Positions 46,579 to 55,269 of a DNA stretch of 64,000 bases are shown here, piece after piece (positions within the stretch are counted from its first letter, which is position 1; each line of letters opens with the position of its first letter). The notes under the pieces were generated by a model. The model was not told the origin of the DNA, made no database searches, and saw only the letters and a list, made by a program, of their open reading frames with translations. Both the position numbers and the translations under genes were made by a program. The stretch comes from Palsa-504 sp963806335 (GTDB taxonomy: Bacteria > Actinomycetota > Actinomycetes > Streptosporangiales > Streptosporangiaceae), in contig CAWDXO010000010.1 of the NCBI GenBank assembly GCA_963806335.1, positions 186,001-250,000 on the forward strand, in the 5' to 3' direction.

Positions 46579-47016
46579 ATGGAGCAGGCACAGGTGACGG
46601 AACGGCCCGTCGGCGCGGACGCTCACGAGATGGATGTGCGCTATGTGGCCGGGGAGTCATATGAGGTGTCGGTGCGCGGGCACCGGGTGCTGGTGGACCA
46701 GCCAGCTGAAGCCGGCGGCCTGGATACCGCGCCTACCCCCACTGAGCTGTTTGTCGCGTCGCTGGCCACGTGCGTGGCTTTCTACGCGGGCCGGTACCTG
46801 ACGCGTCACGGGTACGACCGGGACGGGCTGGCCGTGTCGGCCGGTTTCGAGATGGCGAATGACCGCCCGGCGCGGGTGAGCGGCATCCGCCTGACCGTCC
46901 GGGCACCCGCCGATCTTCCGGCCGGCCAGCGGCCGGCGCTGCGCGCGGTGGTCTCGCATTGCACCGTGCATAACAGCCTGACCTCCCCGCCACCGGTCGC
47001 CATCGACCTGATCTGA
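46579..47016 (+). CDS. OsmC/Ohr-family peroxide- or persulfide-reducing protein
   Basis: 145 aa. OsmC fold with the two redox cysteines: SLATCVAFYAGRYL (C65) and VVSHCTVHNSL (about C126). Such proteins reduce organic peroxides; some act in persulfide defence. A CstR-type operator is just upstream, arguing for a sulfur-stress role here. Single-gene transcript. Confidence 0.87.
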   Translation: MEQAQVTERPVGADAHEMDVRYVAGESYEVSVRGHRVLVDQPAEAGGLDTAPTPTELFVASLATCVAFYAGRYLTRHGYDRDGLAVSAGFEMANDRPARVSGIRLTVRAPADLPAGQRPALRAVVSHCTVHNSLTSPPPVAIDLI

Positions 47017-47679
47017 GCAACTCCCAGACCGGGTACAGGAGGGGAGGCGTCCCAGTGAGAGCTTCGTGGTTCCTGCGGGCGAGTTGCTGGACCTGGGTGG
47101 GCAGGGACACGTAGCCGTTCGCGGCGGCTGGTCGCTGACCGCGCCGGCGGTCATGCCGTGGCAGATCGCGGGACCGGCGACGCCACTGCGCGCGGCGATC
47201 CCGGCGTGCCTATGCCCGGACGGCTGCGTGCCCGGCAGCCGCGTGGTGGCCTGGTCGCCGGTAACGCCCATGGTGATGCGCGGTTGCGTGGGTAGCAGGC
47301 CGTGTGGTGATCGACCCCGGCCGCCGCCGCTTCATGGTCGCGAAGCCAGGTCAGGGCGTCCCGGTGCGCCGGGTTGCGCCGGTGAGCGACCGTCCAGATC
47401 GGCTTGGACGTGCACGCGCGGGGTGGCGCCGGCAATCCCCGGTCTCCCGGGCGGGCTAGGCCGCTACGCGGCTGTGCAAGCATATCCTTCTGTGATAGAA
47501 CTATAAATAGTTCCCATACAGAAGTAAAGAGAAATAGGGCGGGGCGTTCTGGCTGTGCGCTACCCCAGGGCGGAGGGCCGGTAGTGATGCTGCTGCGCGA
47601 GTCGGCCCGGGCGGTGATCCGGCGACCGTTCGCACCCGGCCCACTCGGTTGATTACCTGGCGACTCTGGAGTTACCCGG
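47017..47679. other. Long intergenic region with one strong dyad
   Basis: About 660 bp. Frames on both strands are long but lack domains. The only clear signal is the dyad at 47487-47524. The region is GC-rich except around that dyad. Confidence 0.4.
47487..47524. promoter_or_regulatory. AT-rich 38-bp dyad
   Basis: The outer arms CTTCTGT/ACAGAAG and inner arms GAACTAT/ATAGTTC are each perfect, with four mismatched positions between them and a 2-nt centre. It lies 156 bp upstream of the chloride-channel gene in otherwise GC-rich DNA. Likely operator for a dimeric regulator, or a structured RNA element. Confidence 0.55.
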
Positions 47680-49389
47680 ATGACCAGTCCTGACAGCGAG
47701 GCGCGCCGTCCCGGCCCATCGCACCGTCTCAGCCTGCCGCGCACCCGGCAGCCGGCCAGGGCGAGCGAGCGCCGGCGGCGCCCGCAGCCGCTGCTGAAGC
47801 AGCGCATGCCCTCCGGCCGCGGCGCCATCGAGCAGCCGAACATCACCAGCGGCGGCGCCGGAGTCCTCACGCCCCGGTTCTGGGTGATGGTGGTGCTGAC
47901 CGGCATCGCTGCCGGGCTGCTCGGCGCGCTGATGATGGCGATCTTGTTCAACGTGCAGTACGCGGCGTTCGGCTACCACGCGGGCAGCCTGGAGCACGGC
48001 GTGGAGCAGGCGTCCGCGGCGCGGCGGGTCGCCTCCTTGCTGATCGCCGGAGTGTTCGGCGGTGTCGCCTGGTTCCTGCTGCGGCGGTACACCCGGGGCG
48101 AGCCGTCCGAGCTCGACGAGTCGGTGTGGAACGGCGACGGGCGGCTGTCGTTCCGCCGTTGCCTGGGCACCTCGGTGATCTCCGAGGTCGTCATCGGGAT
48201 GGGCGCCTCGATCGGCCGGGAGGCCGCGCCCAAGCTGCTGGGCGGCGCGTCCGGGAGCGTCCTGGCCGGCTGGGGCGGCCTGTCGGCACAGCAGCGGCGG
48301 CTGCTGGTGGCGTGCGGCGGCGGCGCCGGGCTGGCCGCGGTCTACAACGTCCCGCTAGCCGGCGCTCTGTTCACCGCGGAGATCCTCATCGGCAGCATCT
48401 CCCTGCCGGTCATGCTGCCGGCCATCGCGTGCTCGTGGATCGCTACCGCCACCGCATGGATATACCTGCCCGATCACGCCGTCTACCCCGGGATCCCGGA
48501 CTACCGGTTCACCTGGTCGGTGATGACCTGGGCGGTGCTGGCCGGGCCGGTCATCGGGCTGGTCTCGGCCGGCTACATCCGGCTCATCGGCTGGGTGTCG
48601 TATCACCGCGCCACGGGCACCACGGCGCTGTTCGCGCCGGTGCTCGCCTTCGGCATTCTGGGGATCATCGGCATCTGGTACCCGCAGCTGTTCGGCAACG
48701 GCCTGGACATGGCCCGGGACGCGTTCCTCGGCATCAGCAGCGCCGGCCTGCTGCTCACCCTGTTCGCGCTCAAGCCGCTGGTCACGGCCATGTGCCTGGG
48801 CAGCGGCGCATCCGGCGGCCTGTTCACCCCGACGCTGGCCACCGGCGCCGTCCTCGGCGGCGCGGCCGGCATCGCCTGGAACCTGGCCTGGCCCGGCTCG
48901 CCGTCAGGCGCGTTCGCCATGGTCAGCGCGGCGGCCATGATCGGCGCGTCGATGCAGGCGCCGCTGTCCGGCCTGGCCCTCGTGCTCGAGCTCACCCACA
49001 GCGGCTTCGGGCTGATGGTCCCGATGATGGCGGCGACCGGGATCGCCACCCTCGTCGCCTTCCACGTCGACGGGTACTCCATCTACTCCGCCCGGCTGCC
49101 CGCCCGTACCGCGGACAGCGCGCCGGCCGCGTCAGCCGGCAGCCAGGCTCAGCAGACGTCCCGCAGCGATCCGGGCCGGCCCTTATACGGCCAGCCGCGC
49201 CGCCATCCGCATCGCGACGGGCAGCTCAAGGCTCCGGATCAGGCAGTCGGCGGATGTCACCGCCGTCGCGAGGACCTTGACGCGTACATCGCCACGCCTG
49301 GGGACGGGCTCGGGCAGTTCCCTGAGCTGGAGCACGTCCGGCGGCCTGTACCTGGTGCGGGCGTGCCGGGCTGCTCACCGGGGTCCTAG
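47680..49389 (+). CDS. ClC-family chloride channel/antiporter
   Basis: 569 aa. About 10-12 helices between residues 65 and 475. ClC signature regions: GMGASIGREAAPKLLGG (selectivity loop), VYNVPLAGALFTAEI, and GSGASGGLFTPTLATGA with the GGxFxP motif. The C-terminal 90 residues (from about 480) are polar, Arg/Pro-rich and unlike family tails, so the native end may be lost through a frameshift. Possible Cl-/H+ exchange for pH homeostasis. Confidence 0.87.
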   Translation: MTSPDSEARRPGPSHRLSLPRTRQPARASERRRRPQPLLKQRMPSGRGAIEQPNITSGGAGVLTPRFWVMVVLTGIAAGLLGALMMAILFNVQYAAFGYHAGSLEHGVEQASAARRVASLLIAGVFGGVAWFLLRRYTRGEPSELDESVWNGDGRLSFRRCLGTSVISEVVIGMGASIGREAAPKLLGGASGSVLAGWGGLSAQQRRLLVACGGGAGLAAVYNVPLAGALFTAEILIGSISLPVMLPAIACSWIATATAWIYLPDHAVYPGIPDYRFTWSVMTWAVLAGPVIGLVSAGYIRLIGWVSYHRATGTTALFAPVLAFGILGIIGIWYPQLFGNGLDMARDAFLGISSAGLLLTLFALKPLVTAMCLGSGASGGLFTPTLATGAVLGGAAGIAWNLAWPGSPSGAFAMVSAAAMIGASMQAPLSGLALVLELTHSGFGLMVPMMAATGIATLVAFHVDGYSIYSARLPARTADSAPAASAGSQAQQTSRSDPGRPLYGQPRRHPHRDGQLKAPDQAVGGCHRRREDLDAYIATPGDGLGQFPELEHVRRPVPGAGVPGCSPGS

Positions 49390-49880
49390 CCGGTCGGCGG
49401 TGTGTCAGCCAGCCGGTCGATTGCCCGCGCCAGGGCGTCGATCGCCGGGACCGCGGCGGTGAGGGCGCGCTGCTGGGATTCGGGCAGGGTGGACAGGGCG
49501 AGGTGGAGAACGGCGGCGTTGGTGGCCTGCCACGCGTGCACGGCCTGCTGCCCGGCGTCGGTGGCGGTCAGCTCGATGGCGCGCCCGTCCTCGTCCGCGG
49601 TGGCGCGGGTGATCATGCCGCGAGCGGTGAGCGCGTTGACGATGGTGGTGACGGTGTTGGGCCGCATGTGCAGCAGCCGGGCCAGCTGACCGGGCCGGAC
49701 GCCGGGGTGCTCGGCCACCACCGACAGCAGTTCCAGCTGGGCCACGGCCAGCGGGTTGCCCGGGCTGGCCACCCGGGCGCCGCGCCGCAGCGCCCGGCGC
49801 AGCCGGGCGACGCCCTCGGCCAGCCCGTCGGCCCGGGCACTGGCACCGCGCGCTGCGCCGCCCGAGGCCGGGGCGGTCAC
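49386..49880 (-). CDS. MarR-family transcriptional regulator
   Basis: 164 aa. Winged helix: AVAQLELLSVVAEHPGVRPG, QLARLLHMRPNTVTTIVNAL and the wing RATADEDGRAIELTAT. GTG 49880 overlaps the stop of the MFS remnant immediately upstream (GTGA), indicating a former operon in which it probably controlled that exporter. It converges on the ClC gene and shares a 4-bp overlap with it. Confidence 0.85.
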   Translation of the reverse strand: MTAPASGGAARGASARADGLAEGVARLRRALRRGARVASPGNPLAVAQLELLSVVAEHPGVRPGQLARLLHMRPNTVTTIVNALTARGMITRATADEDGRAIELTATDAGQQAVHAWQATNAAVLHLALSTLPESQQRALTAAVPAIDALARAIDRLADTPPTG

Positions 49881-50215
49881 CGGGGCACTTCCCCGGCGGG
49901 TGCATGGCCCAGCCGCGCGGCCGTGTGCAGCGCCAGGGTCACCACCGCCGCCCCAGGGCGGTCCCCAGTCCACGGGCCATGTTCACCATCCCGCCGGCGG
50001 CGGCCGCCTGTCCGGGCGGGATCGCCGTCATGATCGCCGTGTTGCTGGCCGGATATAGGTGCCCAGGCCGACGCCGAGCAGACCCAGCCAGGTCGCTATC
50101 ACCATATCCGGGGCGGGGACTGCCAGCGCGGCGGCGCAGCCGGCAGCCAGCAGTCCGCCGTCCAGGCAGCGGCGCCGATCCGGCCAGCAACACGGCAAGC
50201 GGAATTCGACGAGCG
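49878..50215 (-). pseudogene. MFS drug-exporter C-terminal remnant
   Basis: Pieces in different frames read DMVIATWLGLLGVGLGTYI, then ASNTAIMTAIPPGQAAAAGG and MVNMARGLGTALG, then TLALHTAARLGHAPAG: the last helices of an EmrB/DHA2-type transporter. At least two frame changes and no N-terminal portion. Its stop is still joined to the MarR start. Confidence 0.7.
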
Positions 50216-50267
50216 CCGATTTAGGTTCGCCGTGGGGCTGGGTGAGCCGCATTTGCGGCGGCTGCGC

Positions 50268-50435
50268 TCATGGACGCTTCAGGAACCTCAAATAGAACGC
50301 CGCGAACACCAGGACAATTCCGACGTTACTTATCAGCCGCTCCCAGAACTGGTGCCTGAAGAACAGGACGTCCACGCCGACCACGACGGCCACCATCACG
50401 AGCACATAAAGCCCGACGGCTGCCTGTCTTCCCAT
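50268..50435 (-). CDS. Small two-helix membrane protein
   Basis: 55 aa from ATG 50435. Two hydrophobic helices (VGLYVLVMVAVVVGVDVLFF, NVGIVLVFAAFYLRF) joined by RHQFWERLIS and ending in basic residues. This pattern is common in actinobacterial small membrane proteins of unknown role. No partner gene is obvious. Confidence 0.7.
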   Translation of the reverse strand: MGRQAAVGLYVLVMVAVVVGVDVLFFRHQFWERLISNVGIVLVFAAFYLRFLKRP

Positions 50436-50746
50436 CGTTCTTTCCTACTCTGTGCGACGGAGTGGAGCAAGAGCGGCGCTGGTTACAGTGAAGCGCCTGG
50501 GCTGGCTGGACCATTTGATGCCCGTCCTCTCCCGAGCTGCGCCACGCCTGCGCGTCACCAACCCGCACTGGCGCGGTTTCAGGCAGCCAAGGTGAGGTGG
50601 CGGGGTGCGGTTAGGCCGGGATCGGCAGGATTGGCGTGTCTGCTGGTGAACGTCTGGCGCCGTGATCACTCAAGGGGATAGTTCCCGCATACGGCCCCGG
50701 ATGCCTTCGTGACCCTCAAAGCCGGGCAGTCGGCCAGGGTAGCCCG
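50436..50746. other. Intergenic stretch, nothing recognised
   Basis: About 310 bp between two minus-strand genes. No motif or coding bias is seen on either strand. Confidence 0.4.
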
Positions 50747-50953
50747 TCACGAAACAGCGTTGCCGTCGATCACCGATCCGTACCCGGATAAATAGGCCGA
50801 CAATGCCTGCCCGAAGGCGCGCCGCTCAGCGAACGGCCGGTCGCCGGCACCGCGGTCCACCCGCTCCTCGACGGGCTCTTGCTCATCGAGATCGACCAGC
50901 GGCCGCCCCTCGAAGCTGGCCCGGGGAGCGATCTTCGACCCGTCCATGCGCAT
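50747..50953 (-). CDS. Hypothetical short protein downstream of the cation transporter
   Basis: 68 aa from ATG 50953 (an ATG two codons later is possible): RASFEGRPLVDLDEQEPVEE, then RRAFGQALSAYLSGYGS. The composition looks coding, but I do not recognise it and it may be the tail of a longer lost gene. Confidence 0.3.
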   Translation of the reverse strand: MRMDGSKIAPRASFEGRPLVDLDEQEPVEERVDRGAGDRPFAERRAFGQALSAYLSGYGSVIDGNAVS

Positions 50954-51020
50954 TCCTGCAGCGAAGCGCCACGCGCTGACGTGTGGCCTGCTCTCGCCAG
51001 GATGCCGGCGGGTGCCGCCG

Positions 51021-51620
51021 TCAGTGATCTGCCGAGAAGATCTCCCGCACCTCGCGGGCCGCGTAGTACACCAGCACGTACCCGGCGGCGGGATCGGCCC
51101 ACCACCAGCCGGCCGCGGCATTCAGCGCCAGGCCCAGCAGCACGGCGACGGCCAGGATCCCGTCGATCATCGTGACCCGGCCCTCGGTCCGCAGGACCGG
51201 GTTATCCAGCGCGCGCCCGGTGTGCGCCTTACCGGCCGCCAGCGCGAACATCGCCGCCGCCGTCACCGCAGTCCAGATGATCCCGGGTACCGAATGTCCC
51301 GGGTGATAGCCGGCGGCCAGCACCACCGTGGACTGCACCAGCAGGTAGACCGCCAAGGCCGCGAACGCGTACCCGATCAGCCGCAAGCCGCGGCGCTGGC
51401 GTTCGGCGCCGGTGCCCGACAGCTCCCAGATCACCACCGTCGACGCGCCGATCTCGATCAGCGAATCCAGGCCGAACCCGGCCAGCGCCACCGACCGGGC
51501 CGCCACCGCCGCGATAGCCAGGATCACGACCCCCGCCACGTTCCAGGCCAGCGTCACGTACTCCAGCGCAAAGCCCCGGCGCAGCAGCGCCGCCCGTACC
51601 GGGCCGTCCGCAGGTACCAC
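51021..51620 (-). CDS. Cation transporter of the CDF/TMEM163-like type
   Basis: 199 aa, with five to six helices. The helix GFGLDSLIEIGASTVVIWEL resembles the metal-binding helix of cation diffusion facilitators (Asp spaced from a Glu), and the late WADPAAGYVLVYYAAREV keeps the D-x3 pattern. It lacks the cytoplasmic C-terminal domain. Possible Zn/Co/Cd export; the metal is unknown. Confidence 0.8.
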   Translation of the reverse strand: MVPADGPVRAALLRRGFALEYVTLAWNVAGVVILAIAAVAARSVALAGFGLDSLIEIGASTVVIWELSGTGAERQRRGLRLIGYAFAALAVYLLVQSTVVLAAGYHPGHSVPGIIWTAVTAAAMFALAAGKAHTGRALDNPVLRTEGRVTMIDGILAVAVLLGLALNAAAGWWWADPAAGYVLVYYAAREVREIFSADH

Positions 51621-51629
51621 GGTCCACAG

Positions 51630-51938
51630 TTAGGCCTCGTGGTAGTCCCGGCCGGTAGCGCGCTCCCGGACCAGCACGGTCTGTCCGGATCGATGGCAAG
51701 TACCTCGTGGCCCGTGCGCACGTCCAGCGCCAGGCTCTTCGCCAGCGACTGCGGGGCATGCAGGATGAGGGCATCCCGGTCACCGATCTCGCCGCCAAGG
51801 TGATAAGGCTGGCCGCAGTTCGCATCCGAGACGTAGGGTCCCGTTCGAGCACCACGATCTCCGCGTCCTCGGCGAGGCGGCGGGCCCGCACCGCGAAGCT
51901 CATGCCCCGGCGACCCCGCCGACCACGACAGCCTTCAT
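51630..51938 (-). pseudogene. CoA-disulfide-reductase-like flavoprotein, N-terminal remnant
   Basis: ATG 51938 opens KAVVVGGVAGG; the next frame gives MSFAVRARRLAEDAEIVVLERDP, and a third gives GDRDALILHAPQSLAKSLAL and DVRTGHEVLAID. Together they are the first about 100 residues of a pyridine-nucleotide-disulfide reductase of the CoA-disulfide/persulfide reductase group. Three frames are needed and the rest is absent. It is another sulfur enzyme lost from this island. Confidence 0.7.
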
Positions 51939-51995
51939 CTGCGCACCCCATCTTCCTGTGTCACCTACCCGCGGCCCGGCGGCCTTGAGGCTGGT

Positions 51996-52112
51996 TTAAC
52001 TGCAGGTGCAGCGGTTCTCGGGCGGGGTCCCGGCGAGGGCCTGCTCCACATGCTGGCCGCAGCCAGTCCAGGTGATCTTCTTGCAGCGGTCGCAGACAGC
52101 CGGGCTGCACAT
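51996..52112 (-). CDS. Cys-rich miniprotein, likely zinc- or sulfur-binding
   Basis: 38 aa with seven Cys: CSPAVCDRCKK, then WTGCGQHVEQALAG, ending NRCTCS. The pattern resembles a small actinobacterial zinc-ribbon-like family. The start at 52112 has a strong AGGAG ribosome site. A CstR-type dyad lies 35 bp upstream, so it is likely induced by persulfide stress. Role unproven; metal binding or a sulfane-sulfur sink would fit. Confidence 0.75.
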   Translation of the reverse strand: MCSPAVCDRCKKITWTGCGQHVEQALAGTPPENRCTCS

Positions 52113-52146
52113 AGGTACTCCTGACGTTTGGGCGATGATGCCTAAC

Positions 52147-52164
52147 TATACCCCCTAGGGTATT
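52147..52164. promoter_or_regulatory. CstR-type operator, site 3
   Basis: TATACCC-CCTA-GGGTATT in front of the minus-strand Cys-rich gene. Arms pair at 6 of 7 positions with the same 4-nt spacing as the other sites. Confidence 0.7.
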
Positions 52165-52223
52165 GAGATCCGGGCCTGGCGGCTGCGACGCTGCCCACGC
52201 CCCGGTGCGGGCACGCGGCCCGG

Positions 52224-52691
52224 TCAGGTGAAGATGATCTGGCCTCCGGCCGCGAGGGCATAGAACTCACCCACCGTGATGATGTCCTTGACCTGCTCGA
52301 TGAGGTCATCCTTGGTGAGCCCGAACAGGTCGCAGGATGCCTGGCAGCCGTAGAGGCCGGCCCCGGTGTCGGCGATCATCTCGATGAACTCCGGGATCGG
52401 GGGGATGTCGAGCTTGTCCATCTTGCGTTCCATGTAGTGCGTCATCACGCCGGGCATGCCGGGCAGCCCGCCGGCCAGCGTGGCCAGGTGCAGGCCGGGG
52501 TTTCCCACTGTGGCGATCTTGATGTGCTCATGGCGCTTCCTGTTGATCGCGTCGAGGCCGAAGAAGGTGAAGAACAGGTTGGCCTCGATGCCTTCGGCCC
52601 TGGCGCCGTTGGCCATGATCAGTGCTGGGTAGATACCTTCCAGGGAGCCTTTCGAGACGATGATCGAAACCTTCTCGATGGTGGCGTCCAT
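52224..52691 (-). CDS. DsrE-family sulfur carrier
   Basis: 155 aa. DsrE/DsrF-like fold with KVSIIVSKGSLEGIYPALIM and GARAEGIEANLFFTFFGLD; the conserved C-x3-C in AGLYGCQASCDLFG is typical of DsrE2-type sulfurtransferases. It would accept persulfide sulfur from SQR or rhodanese and pass it to a DsrC/TusE partner, which is encoded next to it. Last gene of the SQR-DsrC-DsrE set. Confidence 0.88.
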   Translation of the reverse strand: MDATIEKVSIIVSKGSLEGIYPALIMANGARAEGIEANLFFTFFGLDAINRKRHEHIKIATVGNPGLHLATLAGGLPGMPGVMTHYMERKMDKLDIPPIPEFIEMIADTGAGLYGCQASCDLFGLTKDDLIEQVKDIITVGEFYALAAGGQIIFT

Positions 52692-52716
52692 GACAAACGA
52701 CCGTCCTCTCGGCGGG

Positions 52717-53034
52717 TTAGATGCAGCCGCGTGGCTTGGGAATCCCGGCGATCTTGGCGGCGGTCTTGGCCGGGCCCTTGGGGAAGAGCTGGTAAAGCTC
52801 CTTGATGGTGACGCCGGAGGTCTTGCCGAGCACGCGGACGGTCGGGCCGGTCCCCTTGGCCTGGTATTCGGCCCGCATGAACCTGATGACCTGCCAGTGC
52901 CGCGCCGTCAGCTCCTCGATGCCGGCCGACTTGGCGATCAGTGGCGCCATGTCCTCGGTCCACTGGCCGGGATCGGTGAGAAAACCCTCGTCGTTGACGT
53001 CGACGCTGTGACCGGCGTAGGTTGCGGCAGGCAT
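52717..53034 (-). CDS. DsrC/TusE-family sulfur relay protein
   Basis: 105 aa. DsrC fold: DVNDEGFLTDPGQWTEDMAP, HWQVIRFMRAEYQAKG, GVTIKELYQLFPKGPAK, and the flexible C-terminal arm ending PRGCI with the conserved penultimate Cys. Only one of the two DsrC arm cysteines is present, so it is a sulfur-accepting relay of the TusE type. ATG 53034 follows GAGGAAG; 53043 is possible. Between SQR and DsrE on one transcript. Confidence 0.9.
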   Translation of the reverse strand: MPAATYAGHSVDVNDEGFLTDPGQWTEDMAPLIAKSAGIEELTARHWQVIRFMRAEYQAKGTGPTVRVLGKTSGVTIKELYQLFPKGPAKTAAKIAGIPKPRGCI

Positions 53035-53056
53035 GGTCAGCACTTCCTCAGGGTGA

Positions 53057-54385
53057 TCATCGGTGACCGCCGGGGCCGGCTGCGGCCTGTGCGCGGGGGC
53101 GGGTCTTGCCGCGGGCGGGCATGGTGGAACTGATGCCGGGGACGTCGCGGCCGGGCAGCAGGCTGTGCCAGTAGAACTGCTGGAAGGCCAGCTTGCCGAG
53201 GTGGTTCAGGCGGGACTGGCGGAGCAGCGGCAGTCCCACCCGGGCCGGGTAGTGACCCGCCAGCGGCTCGGTGTCGTAGTTGAAGTCGATCAGTAGCGCC
53301 TTGCCGAAGCCGGTCTCGATGAAGCAGTTGGTGTGGCCGTCGAAACCAGCCAGGAGTTCCTGGCCGGCCAGGAACCGGCGCACGTTGCCGGCCAGCACGT
53401 CGCCTTCGAAGTGCGCGACCGATCCTGCCTTGGACGTCGGCACGTCGGTGGCGTCGCCGAGGGCGAACACGTTGGGCCTCGCCTTCGCCTGCAGCGTGCT
53501 GGGGTCCACCGGAATGAAACCCAGTTCGTCGCCGAGGCCGGGAGAGCGCTCGACATAGGCGGCCCCGCCGTGCAGCGGGATGACGACGGCCAGGTCGAAC
53601 GGCACCACGCGCTCGTCATAGGAGATCAGCCGGCCGCCGGGCGCCCCGCTGACGGCATCCCCGGCCGTGCCTGCCCCGGCCGTGCCTGCCTCGACCGTGC
53701 CTGCCTCGACCGTGCCGGTATTGAACTCGGTCACCAGCTCGATCCCCTTGTCAGCAAAGAGCCCGCTCAGTTCCCGGTTGCAGACCGGCTTGGTGAATGC
53801 GCCGTCCAGCGGCGTGACGTAGGTCAGGTCAACGCGGTCGCGGATGCCCCGTCGGCGGAAGTAGTAGTCGGCCAGGAAGCAGAACTCCAACGGCGCGACC
53901 GGGCACTTGACCGGCATGTCGACGACATTCACGACGAGCCGTCCGGCGGTGAAGGCCTCCAGCGCCCGGTGCAGGGCGACGGCGCCCTCTGGCGTGTAGA
54001 AGGTGAAGACGCTCTTTAGCCACCCCGGGCCAGTCAGCCCTTCGGTCTCCTCGGGCAGCAGCCGTGCGCCCGTGGCGACCACGAGGGCGTCGTAGCCCAG
54101 CACTGTCCCGTCGTCGAGGTACACCAGGTCGGCTTCTACATCGACCCGGTCGACCCCGGCCTGGCGGAAGGAAATGCCGGAGCGGAACTGCTCGCGCCGC
54201 GGGCGGACGATCCGCTGCATGCTGACAAGCCCGAACGGGACGAACAGCAGTCCGGGCTGGTACACGTGATCAGCGTCGTGGTCCACCACGACGATCTCAG
54301 CCGCCTGCCCATCATAGGAGCGGCGCAGCCGGTTGGCGATCAGCGTTCCGCCGGTCCCGCCACCCAGGATCACGATCCTCTTCAT
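53057..54385 (-). CDS. sqr: Sulfide:quinone oxidoreductase, type III-like
   Basis: 442-aa FAD enzyme. FAD motif VILGGGTGGTLIANRL, second Rossmann ALVVATGARLLPEETEG, redox Cys in DMPVKCPVAPLEFCF, and a further Cys in TKPVCNRELSG. The C-terminal amphipathic end (GLPLLRQSRLNHLGKLAFQ) fits membrane attachment. It oxidises H2S to polysulfide, feeding electrons to quinone. A 15-bp triplet repeat inserts about 15 residues (TVEAG units) in the middle. First gene of the SQR-DsrC-DsrE operon. Confidence 0.88.
   Translation of the reverse strand: MKRIVILGGGTGGTLIANRLRRSYDGQAAEIVVVDHDADHVYQPGLLFVPFGLVSMQRIVRPRREQFRSGISFRQAGVDRVDVEADLVYLDDGTVLGYDALVVATGARLLPEETEGLTGPGWLKSVFTFYTPEGAVALHRALEAFTAGRLVVNVVDMPVKCPVAPLEFCFLADYYFRRRGIRDRVDLTYVTPLDGAFTKPVCNRELSGLFADKGIELVTEFNTGTVEAGTVEAGTAGAGTAGDAVSGAPGGRLISYDERVVPFDLAVVIPLHGGAAYVERSPGLGDELGFIPVDPSTLQAKARPNVFALGDATDVPTSKAGSVAHFEGDVLAGNVRRFLAGQELLAGFDGHTNCFIETGFGKALLIDFNYDTEPLAGHYPARVGLPLLRQSRLNHLGKLAFQQFYWHSLLPGRDVPGISSTMPARGKTRPRAQAAAGPGGHR
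53666..53710 (-). repeat. Three 15-bp tandem units inside the SQR gene
   Basis: Three in-frame 15-bp units (two identical, one with changes) encode TVEAG, TVEAG and TAGAG in a surface-loop position. Typical slippage tract; the reading frame is kept. Confidence 0.8.
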
Positions 54386-54589
54386 ATGATCATCCTGCGG
54401 CTTGGGCACTGGCCGGCGGCAGGGCCGTTTGTCCTGCGCCCGGGTGACCATCGTCGGCGGCGTGCCAGGTCCGCCCGGATAGCCTCCTGGCTGTCACCCC
54501 GGGAAGCGGCATCCTTTGGCTGCGCTGGTCAGGGCCGGGGCACACTTCGGACGCAGTGTCCTGGCCGAGCGCCCCGAGACGGCCGCGGC

Positions 54590-54775
54590 ATGACCGGGCC
54601 GGCCGCCACACGGCCAGAAGAGCCGATCCGTGAGGGTAAGTACGCGAGGGTCGAGCGGGAGAGACGCTTCCTGCTGGCCGGGCCGCCCCCGAGATCCGCC
54701 GTCACCGCCAGGCGCCGGATCACCGACCGGTACCTGCAGGGGACGCGCCTGCGCTTGCGGTGTGTCGACTACCCA
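54590..54775 (+). pseudogene. CYTH-domain (triphosphate tunnel) protein, N-terminal remnant
   Basis: From ATG 54590: EGKYARVERERRFLLAGPPP, then RRRITDRYLQGTRLRLR. This is the ExExK-like first strand and the next strand of a CYTH phosphatase/cyclase. The frame then breaks into non-coding sequence; the rest of the barrel is absent. Confidence 0.65.
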
Positions 54776-54914
54776 GCCCGCCCTGTGGGACGCGGCGCTA
54801 CGGGAGCCGGCTGCGCGGGCGAAGCGAAGCCGCACGCCCGCGGTGGCCAGCACCGCGGCCAGGCCAGCCCAAGGTGCCGGCGCGCAGTTCCCGGACCTCT
54901 CGTTTCATCCCCGG

Positions 54915-55214
54915 CTACGAGGACGCTACGGGCCGCTGGGCCGCACTCGCCGCATATGCCTGGCATTCTCGTTCGGCGGCGGCCGCCTGGGACAGCACCG
55001 CCCGGGCGAGTTGCCGCGCCTCAGCCACCGTGAGGCCTGCCCACCCGGTGCCTTCGCAGCCCGGGCACTCCCCGAGGCCGACGAAGACCCGCGCGGCGGG
55101 ATGACGCGCATCGCCGAGCGAGAGCCTGCCGACCGTGAGTTCCCGCCCGCAGCTCGTACGCAGGTACTCGTGCCTTCCATCGGGACCCGTGCCCGCATCT
55201 GGACCTGGCCTCAT
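54915..55214 (-). CDS. Hypothetical CxxC protein under CstR-type control
   Basis: 99 aa. GLGECPGCEGTGWAGLTVAEA carries a CxxC; another Cys lies in RTSCGRELTVG. ATG 55214 is preceded by a perfect AGGAGGT ribosome site, and a CstR-type dyad starts 37 bp upstream, so expression looks real and sulfur-linked. I do not recognise the family. Confidence 0.65.
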   Translation of the reverse strand: MRPGPDAGTGPDGRHEYLRTSCGRELTVGRLSLGDARHPAARVFVGLGECPGCEGTGWAGLTVAEARQLARAVLSQAAAAERECQAYAASAAQRPVASS

Positions 55215-55250
55215 CACGCACCTCCTGGCTTCCGCCCAGCCGCCGCTGCA

Positions 55251-55268
55251 TATACCCCTGCGGGTTTA
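55251..55268. promoter_or_regulatory. CstR-type operator, site 4
   Basis: TATACCC-CTGC-GGGTTTA; one mismatch in the right arm. Lies upstream of the minus-strand CxxC hypothetical gene. Confidence 0.6.
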
Positions 55269-55269
55269 G

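Noticed and set aside
47066..47506. Plus-strand 146-aa frame upstream of the ClC gene
   Set aside because: No domain, low-complexity composition and no ribosome site; overlapping minus-strand frames look equally random.
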